A DNA stretch of 64,000 nucleotides from Mugil cephalus (taxonomy: Eukaryota; Chordata; Actinopteri; Mugiliformes; Mugilidae), in NCBI RefSeq assembly GCF_022458985.1, contig NC_061773.1, positions 5,090,001 through 5,154,000 of the forward strand. Reading direction: 5' to 3'. Under the pieces are notes generated by a model, which was not told the DNA's origin, searched no databases, and saw nothing but the letters and a program-made list of their open reading frames with translations. Shown here piece by piece: positions 1 through 10,690 of the stretch. How positions within the stretch are numbered: position 1 is the stretch's first letter; each line of letters opens with the position of its first letter. The position numbers and the translations under genes were made by a program.

Positions 1-41
<41 letters not shown>
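1..41. repeat. (GT)n microsatellite, cut by window edge
   Basis: Uninterrupted GT dinucleotides open the window and lie about 60 bases upstream of the first visible stalk exon of receptor gene A. The matching exon of gene E (27948) is also preceded by a long GT tract (27712-27877), so the tract belongs to the duplicated block. Confidence 0.95.
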
Positions 42-43
<2 letters not shown>

Positions 44-102
44 TAGGGAGGATTTCACAGTTCAACTGACTGACTCAGTTTAATTTATTTGTGTTCACGT
101 AG

Positions 103-3100
103 AACTGACAGACACAAGTCCATCTACAACAACACAGGAGATGACAACCCAGACAATCACATCTTTCAGAATGACCACAGGTGAGACATGTATCTAAACA
201 TCAGTCCATTACATCAACCAGTTACTGAAACTATTCTAAAGGTTTTCTTTTATTGCACTAGGTCAGACTGTCACTATGTCACGTAGCAGTTTTGGTTCAC
301 TATCTACTTCCCTAAAAGGTGACACACAAAATGAGTTTCCCAATAAATGACACACCAGGTCTAGATCTAGAGCACAATAAAACGTTTCTCTTTTCATTGT
401 TTTATATTTGTCTTTTGTTTCTTAAAGAAACAGTTTCTAGAGGAACTACCAGACCTGGTACAGGTGCTTTGACCCTGGGCTTGTTTCCTGTCACCACACC
501 AGAGGCATCTTCAGGTGAACAAAATTTCTTCACATAGATATCATGTTTCTGTAACAATGCTCCTTGTGCTGTGTTTGTGGATTGTCATGCAGTTCAGAAA
601 CAAGTTTTGCATATTTACAATGTTTAACATAACTACCTCCAGTCTAGTGGTAGATATTATCTTGTTGGTGTAATGTCATCTGATTCTTTTGTTCTGATTC
701 TGTAGGATTGAGACTTGTGGTCTTTGTTTTTCTGAAACAGATCTGTGGATGTGGAAGTTGGTAGTAGTTGTGCTTGGTTTTGGAGTGACTGTGGGCTTCA
801 TCCTACTGGGAGTGGTATTAGTTCACATCAAAAGAAGAAGTGGTAAGGACTGAACTCATTCGGCTTGAAAGCTCCAAAGTGTTTTTCTGTGTGTACACCG
901 TTGAAGTACCACTTTTACCTCAGTTTGCAAATGTAAAAAGATGCAAAAGCTGCTCCGTCTTTTGGACCAGAGTTCATTCTGTCGACTATAACCAGGAAAT
1001 GACAACCACTAAAAATATCAACAGAAGTGAACTGATCTCAGTGGTTACTGACTGCACTTTTCATACTCTCGTCTTTTTCTTTTTCCTACATTATTCAGGG
1101 AAGTATAGTGACAAGAGGTAAGATTTGTTTTAAAAAATTATTTTCAACAAAAGCTGAGTTACCTTGTTTAACAATGAAGTTCAGGTAAATGCTGAGTAAA
1201 GGTTCACTGGAGCATCAGCTACTGAAGCAGAGGGAAAAAACATATTCACATCCTGGATTATTTAACAAGAGTTTTATTCATTCCCATACAGATTACAAGC
1301 CAGTGTTACTGGTAATGTACACGTTTACTGATTGGTCAACATCACAACATCACTTCATACATATATGGTATGATTTGCATCTTTGTTTTCGGTGCATTGA
1401 GCTTTTTTTGTCCCCTGTTGTAGGTGAATCTGTGAACATGACGAGTGTTGATCCTGGAGAACTGGTAATTTCCTTTTGGCAAAAGTCAAAATCACAGATC
1501 CTATACTACTGATGTGCATAACAAGGCTTCTTTCGCCTCTAACACTGCTCTCCTCCTGTAAAAAAAAAAAAAAAAAAAAAAAAAGTTACCTGCAGGGAAT
1601 ATTGAGTCCTACCATGTGATCAGCTCATTGCCTGGTGCCAACTATCCCACTGGTGGTAAGCTTCTGCTTTTTCTCCTAGTGTTTATGACAACAAACCATA
1701 ATTATGTCTAGCATGAGTTGTTTTTAAAAAGTAAACACTGTGTTTCCCCTGATTGTGGCCAGTATTCAGTAAATAGCCAGAGGAAAAAAAATACAGGGGA
1801 GGGAGCTGTGAAACGCTTTAATATCAACCCGCGAACAATAAGTTGTTCTGACATTGGGACGGTTACCCTTTATCGGTCATGTTTTCATGTGTGTATCTTA
1901 CCATTTAAAACCTCGTCAATTTACTCAATAAATGGACCTTGTTTATTTTTCATAGTTCAAACTGATACAGTAGTGACATTTATATGTTTGTCCATTGTGA
2001 CCACCCATGCTTAAGTGTTTATTAATCCTGCCCAGCTGCTGTTGCGTGAATGGTGTAGCTGCTAAGTGGGAAAAAAATGTAAATCATAGGAAAACTTTGA
2101 GTATATGGCACGTATATGAAACAAAGGCATTAGAAATAAAGGCCTCCTTCTAAATAAGGTCTGCCTCCATAATGGTAGGTGATCTGGATGGCTGAGTAAG
2201 TAAAGACCCAATCCGCTATTAGAAAAAATATGGTATTGTACATATATACAGTACTGTGCAAATGTTTTAGGATTTTACAGCATTTTTTCCACAACTGGCT
2301 AAAACTTTTGCACAGTACTGTGGATATACAGTAATATTTTTGAAAGAATTCTTAGTTTACAGCATTTTTTCCACACCCGAGTAATGTATATATACATTTT
2401 ATAATCAATCTGTGGGATTGATTAATATTCCCCCACAAATCAAACATTCTTTAAATACACATTTACATGAATATGACATATTTTAGTAGAGGGATAAAAG
2501 GAAGACGTTACCGCAGAGTGTAATATAGAAGACATATAGTAGGTGGGGGTTCCCTCTTAATCTCTCCATCACTTCAGGGGTCTTTGGTCTGAAAAACATT
2601 GAAGACTCCTGGTTTACAGCATTTTTCCACACCAGTACTCACTGTATATATACAGTACTCAGGTAAGGAAAAATGCTGTAAACTCAGAATGCTATCAAAA
2701 TTATAAATAATAGTTGTTTATTTTCTGATTAATTTACAAAATGCGAAGTGAGTGAACAAAAGAAAAACCTAAGTCACATCAATGTTTGGTGTTACTACCC
2801 TTTACCTTCAAACCAGCATCAATCCTTATAGGTGCTCAAAGTCAGGGATTCTCCAGGATGGTCAAGGTCAAGTGAAAGGCCAAGGAAACTTCGAAGAAAA
2901 TCACATCACGTCGATATAAATATTTGTCTGTAGCTGAAGGCAGTTTGTTCACTGAAATGCTGAGAAATCAGGCAGATACTTATCCATCATGAAGTACCAT
3001 CAGGGAGGAGTATGATTGGCCCCAATTTATTCTGCAGCAGAAAAGAGAAACATACAGCCAATGTCATTAAGAAGAACAAGAATTCCTGAAAGTGATGTCA

Positions 3101-4328
3101 TGGCCCCACAGAGCCCTGATCTCAACATCATGGAGTGTGTCTGAGATTTCATGAAGAGACAGAAGGATATGAGGAAGTCTACATCCACAGAAGATCTGTG
3201 GTTAGTTCTCCAACATGTTTGGAACAACCTACCAGTCGAGTTCCCTCTAAAACCATGTGCAAGTACTGTCAGGTTCAGCGACCTAAAACATTCATAAACA
3301 TTGCACAAAGAAGAGAAAGACAAGAGTTCCTTTTTACTCGCGAGGAGAACAGCAGAGATACGTTCAGTTATCTCCTACCGCTCTGAAACGTACCTTGCCG
3401 TACCCTCTCTTTATTTCTTTAGGGAGGTCCCTGATTTACAACAAGAGTTACAGCACTAATGGGGAGGGGAATACATAGCTGTAACTCTTCACATGATACA
3501 AGCATTATCTTCTTCTTGGTACGTATTTAATCACTTCGACCTTGTCCTCAGGACTGTGTGCTCCGTCTTCAGTCTTATTTCTGTGGGGAGACGCACTTCC
3601 TGCATGTCACCGATGGCTCCGGGATGAAACCACGTCTCTCCACTTCTCCTTCCTGCAAAACAACTCTACAGACATATACTGTTGCACATTGGCCTACCTG
3701 GAGATTAATAGATACATAAACACTCAGAGTAAATATGGGATAACTTATGTACAATAATTCCAACAAGTACCTAGAAGAATTGATGCTGTCCTGAAGGCTG
3801 GTCACCCCAGATATTGATTTTATTTAGATTTCTCTTCTGTTCATTCACTGCATTTTGTTAATTGATGAAAATAAACTATTAATTCTTCCATTTTTGAAAA
3901 CATTCTTAGTTTACAGCATTTTTTTACACCTGCCTTAAACTTTTGCACAGTATCCTATACACTGTATAGGATAAAACGATCAGACTTAAAAGGCAAAACA
4001 TTCAGTTACCTTTATTAAAATTCAATAATTAAAAAAAACATAATAACTGTCCCATTAAGTTTATTAAGACAAATGGTGCAATAAAACACTTCTGATTCTT
4101 GTAATTTTTTAGGATTTGATCAAATTACTGGACATTCGTGTGAAAATGAGAAGGTGAGTGACAAACTTACTAGTTGTAGAACTGAGCATGATTACTATTT
4201 AGAACTAAAGAGCTCTCACTGTCTTTTTTTCCTAGTCTGAAGTATACCATGTGTATGATGTAATCCCTGAGGAGCCAGCTGCAGTAGCTCTGGACAGTAA
4301 CGCCTACAGCACTGTAATGAAACACTAG
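103..4328 (+). CDS. Receptor gene A, 3' part: stalk, TM and tyrosine-motif tail of an Ig-like receptor (5' end outside window)
   Basis: Exons read directly from AG/GT borders: 103-180 and 428-514 (Ser/Thr/Pro-rich stalk), 741-842 (TM), then cytoplasmic exons 1099-1117 (19 nt), 1292-1311 (20 nt), 1424-1464, 1586-1655, 4113-4153 and 4236-4328 (TAG stop at 4326). Phases join without a break. The TM exon reads LWMWKLVVVVLGFGVTVGF and continues into a hydrophobic stretch ending at HIKRRS. The tail has tyrosines in ESYHVI, EVYHVYDVI and AYSTVMKH. These resemble but do not match the ITIM/ITSM consensus, because the -2 residue is wrong. The Ig exons must lie left of the window. The nearest relative in the window is gene E, which has the same last exon apart from a few changes. 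Family not recognised; a signalling role is inferred from the tyrosines. Confidence 0.7.
1560..1584 (+). repeat. Poly(A) tract abutting a splice acceptor of gene A
   Basis: About 24 consecutive A residues end in AG directly before the exon at 1586. A normal acceptor would have a pyrimidine tract here; gene D has ordinary sequence in front of the corresponding exon at 58575. Confidence 0.85.
2247..3957 (+). mobile_element. Degenerate Tc1/mariner-like element in a gene A intron
   Basis: The ends are inverted matches: TACAGTACTGTGCAAATG at 2247 against the reverse complement of the stretch ending at 3957 (TATAGGATACTGTGCAAAAG). The interior holds a decayed transposase: around 3040-3260 the + strand has fragments resembling the Tc1 segment from the second catalytic Asp through SPDLN and the C-terminal part, with stops and shifts. 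Extra copies of the end motif near 2285-2335, 2355-2375 and 2610-2680 suggest nested or rearranged non-autonomous copies. It is inactive and interrupted by the solo LTR at 3267-3765. Confidence 0.75.
3267..3765. mobile_element. Solo LTR (499 bp) nested in the Tc1-like element
   Basis: It begins TGTCAGG, ends CCAACA (TG...CA) and is flanked by the 5-bp direct repeat AGTAC at 3262-3266 and 3766-3770. Removing it restores continuous transposase-derived sequence (GTGCAAGTAC to CTAGAAG). No internal retroelement sequence remains, so this is a solo LTR left by recombination. Superfamily not determined. Confidence 0.85.
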
Positions 4329-4840
4329 TAAACACTGGAAGACCTGCAGGATTAGTATCAGGGAGATATAACATTTATTTATTGTATTTATTTTTGGAAT
4401 AATGGCAAGTTTCTGTTTCAACATAGCAACAAATATCTGCAACCTGGTTAGTATGTTTGTAAAGGCTTCATACAGAGCCTAGTACATCCTGCAGATACAG
4501 AACACATATCCTGCCCTCTGCTGTTGAACCTGAGCCTTGCATGTCCACTCGTCCACAGGCTTTATCCTGTCAGAAACAAATGTTGTCAGTAATTATCCAG
4601 GCAGAAAACGTGGTCTTTGGACATCAAGTATATGTACAGTAACATTCACAGCTTTGTGCCTGCCTTTTTTTTTATAATGAAAATGAGATGCATATATTGT
4701 GTACATACATAAACAGATTTTACCATTATTTACAAAATGTTTAAGAGCTTTTTTGACCTCCTTACAGGGTTCAGGGGGTTCAGCTCCTAGAGTATAATAA
4801 AGACTATTGTAACATACCAAATTTAGAAAGAGCTTGTAAG
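4329..4840 (+). other. 3' flank of gene A
   Basis: Non-coding. It aligns with the flank of gene E at 29284-29720, including the sequence after the stop codon and the CCTGCCCTCTGCTGTTGAACC segment, so this is probable 3'UTR. An AATAAA at about 4795 could serve as a polyadenylation signal. Confidence 0.5.
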
Positions 4841-5160
4841 TATACACCGATCAGCCACAACATTATGACCACTGACAGGAGAAGTAAATAACATTGACCA
4901 TCTTGTGACAATACAGTGTACCTGGTATTCATGTGGATGTTACTTATGTACCACCCACATGGACCAGACCAGGCACCCCACCCCATAGCAATGACACTCT
5001 TTGATGGCAGCAGCCATCCCCAGCAGGATGCAGCCTGACACAGTCACACACAAAAGTGGTTTAGGAACAACTGAAAATACATGAAGAACAGCACAAGGCG
5101 TTGACCTGGCCTCCAGATTCACTAGATCCCAAACTGATCCAAGTATCCACACAGGCCCCT
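4841..5160 (+). mobile_element. Decayed transposon fragment; second copy at 53797-54117
   Basis: It starts at CACCGATCAGCCACAACATT, a motif I associate with a common fish interspersed repeat. Near 5080-5140 the + strand reads HEEQHKALTWPPDSLDPK, like the Tc1-type WPxxSPDLNP region around the last catalytic residues. The same fragment lies upstream of gene D, joined to the same flanks, so it was copied by segmental duplication. The exact family is uncertain. Confidence 0.55.
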
Positions 5161-5184
5161 CTCCTTAACTCATCAGACCCAAAG

Positions 5185-5625
5185 CCTATCGATACAACCG
5201 ATTTCCTTTCTGATCTGATACTGATTAAAATTCAGGCTGGTATCGGCGATACCGATACCTTGTGCAAATACACCTAATGTGTCTGGTTAAACACTACTTA
5301 AGGGTAGTGTATTTACAAATGATGAATTAAAAATACTTTATTCAGTGTCCAGTAGCTTGTACACAAAGTTACACAGACATCAGCATAACACACAAACAAA
5401 ATCCACAGAATCGACAGGAGTTAAGTTCAGTCTGATGGCTGCACCATCAGACTGAACTTAACTACTATAATAATGGAAACTTGCCTCTTAATTCTGACAC
5501 TGTGCTCTCCTCTTCTGTCCTTCTGTAGTTTATAGTTACTTTACACTTTGTTTGAGACACATTTGAGAAATCGATTTTCTGGTAACTGGTATCAGTATCG
5601 ATATTTCAGTATCGATCTGCACATC
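5185..5625. repeat. Repeat with inverted 'CGATACCGATA' style ends
   Basis: The left part (5188-5270, containing TATCGGCGATACCGATACC) and the right part (5550-5620, containing GGTATCAGTATCGATATTTC) are roughly inverted copies, as expected of a non-autonomous DNA transposon. The right part recurs at 29745-29815 and the left part at 54142-54235. No coding potential. The family is not named. Confidence 0.4.
5420..5462. repeat. Perfect 19-bp inverted repeat with 5-nt loop
   Basis: The arm GTTAAGTTCAGTCTGATGG (5420-5438) is repeated in reverse complement at 5444-5462 around CTGCA. In the gene D flank (about 54404) only the left arm and a few bases of the right arm survive. Confidence 0.9.
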
Positions 5626-5804
5626 CATCCATTCTCTGATGAGTCACAATTGTTTTGGAGTTCATAGTGTTGCTCCTGATCGTTGTATATCATATCATAG
5701 GAATATGTCATGTAACATGCATCAGTGTTATCTAGTACTCTTATTTGTATCATGATTAGATGTATATGTAAGATTTAGACAGATGTTTGTATCATCTTGT
5801 TCCC

Positions 5805-5907
5805 TCTTCTCTTCTCTTCTCTTCTCTTCTCTTCTCTTCTCTTCTCTTCTCTTCTCTTCTCTTCTCTTCTCTTCTCTTCTCTTCTCTTCTCTTCTCTTCT
5901 CTTCTCT
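5805..5907. repeat. (TTCTC)n pentanucleotide microsatellite
   Basis: About 100 bases of near-perfect TTCTC units between genes A and B. The paralogous site between E and C (29987-30128) carries TCCTC units instead. Open frames across it on both strands are artefacts of the repeat. Confidence 0.95.
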
Positions 5908-6272
5908 CATGTTTTTTCTCTCTCTACTCATCTGGCCTCAAGCAGACGTCCCTCTCATAAGAGCTCAACATTCTGCTCAACATTTCTTCCTCTGAAAAAT
6001 TATCTTGAGACAATGTGGATTCTTCTTCATATTGTATAAATAAACGTAATTCTGGGTGGAGTTTGCATTTTGAGGTGTGAGACCTGTGGTTTGTCTCTGG
6101 GTACTCCGATTTCTTCCAGCAACCCCCACAACCCTATTGAGGATAAGCGGTAGTAGAAGATGAGATGATTGTTGTGCTGCCGTGTGAGGACATTTACAGA
6201 AGTGTGTGCTTCTGTGGCCTGTTGAATGCTATTATCTCTTTCTCATGCTTACTGTGGTTTCCTGCCATTAAG

Positions 6273-6342
6273 TATATAACGTGTCAGTGACTTGTACGCT
6301 GATACCAGAAAACTTCCTGGAGGAGTAGTATTCAGCTTCATC
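6273..6342 (+). promoter_or_regulatory. Candidate core promoter/5'UTR of gene B (conserved in C and D)
   Basis: TATATAA at 6273-6279 lies about 65 bases before the ATG in a stretch almost identical upstream of C (TATATAA at 30498) and D (54599). The downstream AACTTCCTGG holds an ETS-type GGAA core on the - strand, of the kind common in leukocyte genes. This is inference from position and conservation only. Confidence 0.45.
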
Positions 6343-7203
6343 ATGACTGGACACCTTCTGTTTATTGTCCTTATCTGTAAGTTAAACGTCTCATCATTAA
6401 CATTGGCGCTTACACAACGATACAGGAACACCATTACTTACGATTGTAAGGTTAATACGTTATATGTCTCACTAAGTATTTTTATCTGCAGCGTATATTA
6501 ACAGTTTTACATTAGTTGCATCTTAGCTGCAGGTTAAATATTCTTATGCTGTGGTGAGGTTTCTCATGAGTGACTAGTGCATCTATTTCACTTGTTTAAA
6601 AATCTTTCTCTGACAGATTCTTTTCATCAGATTGAAGGTCAGTCCCTGAGATTATCTTTTTTTTTTAATGATCAGTCGTACAGTATCCGTACATATTTCA
6701 TCCACATATGTTGACCTCTGTCTTTTCAGCTCTGCCTCCTCCTAAACTGACAGTGACTAGATCAGTGATCACAGAGACAGACTCAGTCACACTGAGGTGT
6801 GAGCCTCCATCATCTGTTCCTGTGTCTCAGTGTCATTTCTACACTTTAATTGCATCAAAAGGAATTATTAAAGACTTCCCCTGTGTGAAGACACTGACAG
6901 GAATTGAGCTTCTGGACATAGTAAACAGCCTACCACTTGCTGTGGTTAAAGTCAGCTGTTTTTATGAAGTCCAAACTGAAAGGTCTCCATACAGTGAATT
7001 CTCCACCATCACCATACAGAGTGAGTGACTTTAATATGTTGTTATATCTTTAGAGTCAGCACAAATCAGTTAAATTTAAGTTGAATTTTAGTTCAGTTAA
7101 TGTTGGATGTATTGTAGTTTAAACCTGTCTAAATAATATTTGTGAATAAATGTCTGAATTGATGTTTTTTTTTTTTTTAATGGCTGAATATGATGTTTTT
7201 TTT

Positions 7204-7472
7204 TTATAGCAGAATATGTGTGCGTGTGTTTGTACTTGCACAGCTATCCTTCTGATAACCAGTTGAAGTTCAGCAGATTGAGGACATTTGTGTAAAGTGA
7301 GGACATTTTGACCTGTCCTCACTTTTTGGCTGTTTTGAAGGCTAAAACTCAGTTTTAGGGTAAAGGTTACAATTAGGTTAGGGTTAGACATTTAGTTGAG
7401 ATGGTTAGGGTTTGGGTGAGCGAGGGAATGCATTATGCCAATGAGTGTCCTCACAAAGATGGTCATACAAGG

Positions 7473-7507
<35 letters not shown>
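7204..7507. repeat. Interspersed 'GTGAGGACATT...GTCCTCAC' repeat ending in (GT)n
   Basis: Contains inverted GTGAGGACATTTTG/GTCCTCACTTTTTGG, GGTTAGGGTTAG-like runs, ATGCCAATGAGTGTCCTCACAAAG and then a GT tract. Copies lie in the equivalent introns of gene C (31895-32175) and gene E (24836-24929 plus 27537-27712, split by an insertion). The TTAGGG-like runs are part of this repeat and are not telomeric. Confidence 0.65.
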
Positions 7508-7508
<1 letters not shown>

Positions 7509-7872
7509 ACCCGTGCATATATGTGTTTTTTTCAAAAGTGGCAGTGAGTCGTTCACATGAATATTAAAGTTGCACTGATTTTGGATGATATCTGATGCAT
7601 ATTGTGTTTATCCACCAGATTCGACTGCTTCTATGCCACATAACACTGTGAGCTCCACCACCTCAGCTTCCCAGTCAACAATGAACCCAGCATCAGGTGA
7701 CGCACTTGCTAAATTTGACTAATGATTCACATACATTATTATACAAAACGTTTGTGTCATTTATTACTGAGATGGCTTTTAATGTTCCTGATTTAGTTCT
7801 GAACGTTGCCACAATTTTTCCACTTAATGCATGGTGTTAATATGAAACTTTGCCCGGACAAGCCCACTGATA

Positions 7873-9184
7873 CAGAGGGCAAAATAAGTATTGAACGCAA
7901 TTTTTCATAGTAAACACATTTCTAAAGGTACTATTGACATGAAATTTCTATCAGGTGTCGGTAACAACCCAAGTAATCCATACATAGATAGAAACCAAAA
8001 TAAATAAGTTCAGAACTGTGTAGTTCTGAAGTTATGTGTAATAATGTCAAATAACAGAAGGAAAAAGTATTAAACACACGCAAAAAGGGAGGTGGAAAAA
8101 GGCATGGAAAGCCACGTCACCAGCTGAAATCTATCAGTGATCAGAAAGCCATCCTGCCCCTTGTCAGTGCAAATGAATATCAGCTGGTTCAGTCCAGACT
8201 GATGGCCTGTAAAAGGTGTGTCATTACCAAGGTGTCACACAAGGAGCATCTCATGATGGGTAAAAGCAAAGAACTCTCTGAAGACCTTCACAACCTTATT
8301 GTTGCAAAACATTCTGATGGTGTTGGTTACAGAAGGATTTCTAAACGTCTCAACGTTCCAGTGAGCACCTTTGAGGTCATAATCCAGAAGTGGAAAGAAC
8401 ATCATTCCACCATAAACCGGCCACGACCAGGTGCTCTTTGCAAGATTTCTGACAGAGGAGTGAAAAGAATTATCAGTAGAGTTGTTCAAGAGCCAAGGAC
8501 CACTTGTGGAGAGCTTCAGAAAGACCTGGAATTAGCAGATACAATCAATGTTTCAAAGAAAACAATAAGCAATGCACTCAACAGCCATGGCCTGTATGCA
8601 GGCTCACCACGCAAGACTCCACTTCTGAAGAAAAAGCATGTTAAAGCTTGTTTAAAGTTTGCTGCACAACATTTGGACAAGCCTGTAAAATACTGGGAGA
8701 ACATAGTCTGGTCAGATGAGAGCAAAATTTAATTCTTTGGATGCCATAACACACACCATGTTTGGAGGACAAAATGCACTGCACATCACCCCAAAAACAC
8801 CATACTGACAGTGAAGTTTGGAGGCAGGAACATCATGGTGTGGGACTGTTTGTCTGCATATGGTACTGGCAAACTTCATATAACTGAAGGGAAAATGAAA
8901 GGAAAAATGTACTGAGACATTCTTGAGAAAAATCTGCTGCCATCTACCAGAATGAAGATGAAATGAGGATGGACATTTCAGAAAGATAATGATCCCAAAC
9001 ACAGAGCTAAGGAAACTCTCAACTGGCTTCAGAGAAAGAAAATAAAGCTGCTAGAACGGCCCAGCCAATCACCTGACTTGAATCCAATGGAAAATCTATG
9101 GAACGAACCAAAAATCAGAGTTTCCTTAAGAAATGTGTTTACTATGAAAAATTGTGATGTGTTCAATACTTATTTTACCCGCTG
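7873..9184 (+). mobile_element. Tc1-like transposon in a gene B intron
   Basis: Terminal inverted repeats: CAGAGGGCAAAATAAGTATT at 7873 and the reverse complement of AATACTTATTTTACCCGCTG ending at 9184, flanked by the TA duplication (7871-7872, 9185-9186). It lies between the stalk exon and the TM exon of gene B, exactly as the element at 32565 does in gene C. Confidence 0.93.
8202..9120 (+). pseudogene. Tc1 transposase, broken
   Basis: The open part (8202-8732) gives the paired-like N-terminal helix-turn-helix region ([18 protein letters not shown]), the RPRPG linker and the first catalytic Asp in WSDESKI. A TAA then replaces the Glu codon seen at the same place in the gene C copy. Downstream fragments keep the second Asp ([11 protein letters not shown], about 8980-9010) and [11 protein letters not shown] with the final Glu (9075-9105). 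The C-terminal codons are deleted compared with the 33.7-kb copy. Inactive DD34E-type relic. Confidence 0.85.
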
Positions 9185-10199
9185 TATGTATGTCATGTTC
9201 ACAAATCCCTTTGGATTTTATTTTTTACCTAAACTATATTGTTTTCCTTTCTCATTCATGTCCTGTGCTCTAGTATTAGTAATACTGAAGATTTAAATGT
9301 CATCAGCTTGTGTGAACATTTTGTTGCTCTGTTGTTCAATCGCATCAAACAGATACAAGAAGAAGTGTCATGGTTGTGATCATGACTGCTTGTGGAGTAA
9401 CTTTGGTGTTGTGTTACTGGGAATTGGACTTGTGTGGAATCAACAGAGAGAAGGTGGGAACAATGCTTTTTCTTTTTTTTTTTTTTTTTATTAATTAAAC
9501 CTGAACACATATATTAAGTCTGTAGATTACTTTTTTGGCAAAAAATTCAGAATTTCACACATACTCACACACACATCGTTGCGCATACATCTACGTGACG
9601 GGTGTGTGACGGGTGAACTACTCCTCAAATACGTGATATGAAAACCACACGTGACTGTTAGAGTGTACAGGCACACACTGTATGGTGTTTGTGGAAATCA
9701 AATAGCAAGGGGTCATTCGTGCTGTGCCACATGTTAACGCAGTGGACACTCGTCTCAATGGACAAATAATCATTTATTTTATAATGAAGAATTTTGAGTT
9801 TAACAGCAGGTCCGCTTCACAATTCAAGCAGTCCATGTATTACCAAAAGAGACAATGTGACAGTTTAGGCTATTTCAAGTCTACACGTTCACACGTAAGG
9901 CATCTGAAGCGTCGGCTTTAGTACAATAGTGACACACGCGTTAACGCCTATAGCTGTGCACGCCTATAACAGGATGTTGAGGTATATCAAGGACTGTAAC
10001 ATTGCTCAGGCTGTACTGATGAAGAGGCTGTGTGCATTTACGCACGAGGTACACTGGATCATCAGGACCTGGCAGTTGTTCATTTTCTATGTTCTGCAGC
10101 ATATCTACACAGATCCGCTGTTACACATAGTCGCAGGTTCATACGGGATTGTTTATGAGAAACCATAACTTATAGATGAACCCCAAGCCCCATCAGAGC

Positions 10200-10690
10200 T
10201 ACCAGGATAGGTTTGGGCGGTAATACGGTAATAAGGTAATGGCGGTGTCTTTCAAAATCAGTTTTAATACCGCCATTACCGTCATTATAAAAAATTGCAA
10301 TGCACTTATATAGGAGAACTATTCCGCATTAGTTTGGAGTCACTAGGTCACATGACTTGGTAGGTATTGAAAAAAGACACCGTTCCATGTTTTGAATATC
10401 TGTTGAATATCCGAATATCCAATATCAAATCAACTTCACCTTGGTAGGACACCGTCGCAGCTGAAATAACAGCCTACTGTTTGGATCCTGTTATACAAGC
10501 AGACGACAGGCATTTTCTCCTGATGTCACGAGTGGCCAGAAAGTACCTGTGCTCTGCGTCTGCCGTCTGAACGGGTTTTCAGCACCGCAGGAAAAGTTCT
10601 AAGTCCACAACGTTCCCTGTTAAGGCCAGAAAAAGTAAACATGCTGTTTTTTCTGGCTAGAAAACTTGAGTAAACCTGTTGCCACTAGCC
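10200..10690 (+). pseudogene. hAT transposase C-terminal remnant
   Basis: Across 10490-10670 the three + frames together spell a run resembling the hAT dimerisation region (cysteine-rich Ala-Arg-Lys-Tyr-Leu, then the Ser-Glu-Arg-Val-Phe-Ser-style segment, then 'LRPEKVNMLFFL'), broken by frameshifts. The preceding palindromic GGTAATGGCGGT/ACCGCCATTACC near 10238-10285 is part of the repeat. The gene C intron holds a different part of the same kind of element at 34670-35240. Confidence 0.5.

Noticed and set aside
1596-1655. Alternative 60-nt exon in gene A starting after CTGCAG
   Set aside because: It would enter in phase 0 and meet TGA within eight codons. Starting at 1586 matches gene D's exon and keeps the frame.
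4236-4328. Calling the paired tyrosines a canonical ITAM or ITIM
   Set aside because: Spacing between YxxV motifs is about 20 residues (an ITAM needs 6-8 between its two YxxL/I units), and -2 positions do not fit ITIM/ITSM.
5728-6039. Leu/Phe/Ser-run and Arg/Glu-run open frames (also at 29957-30263)
   Set aside because: Products of the TTCTC and TCCTC pentanucleotide repeats.
7360-7420. TTAGGGTTAG-like runs suggesting interstitial telomere repeats (also about 27595-27665 and 32090-32115)
   Set aside because: Irregular and always inside the same GTGAGGACATT interspersed repeat, so not telomeric DNA.
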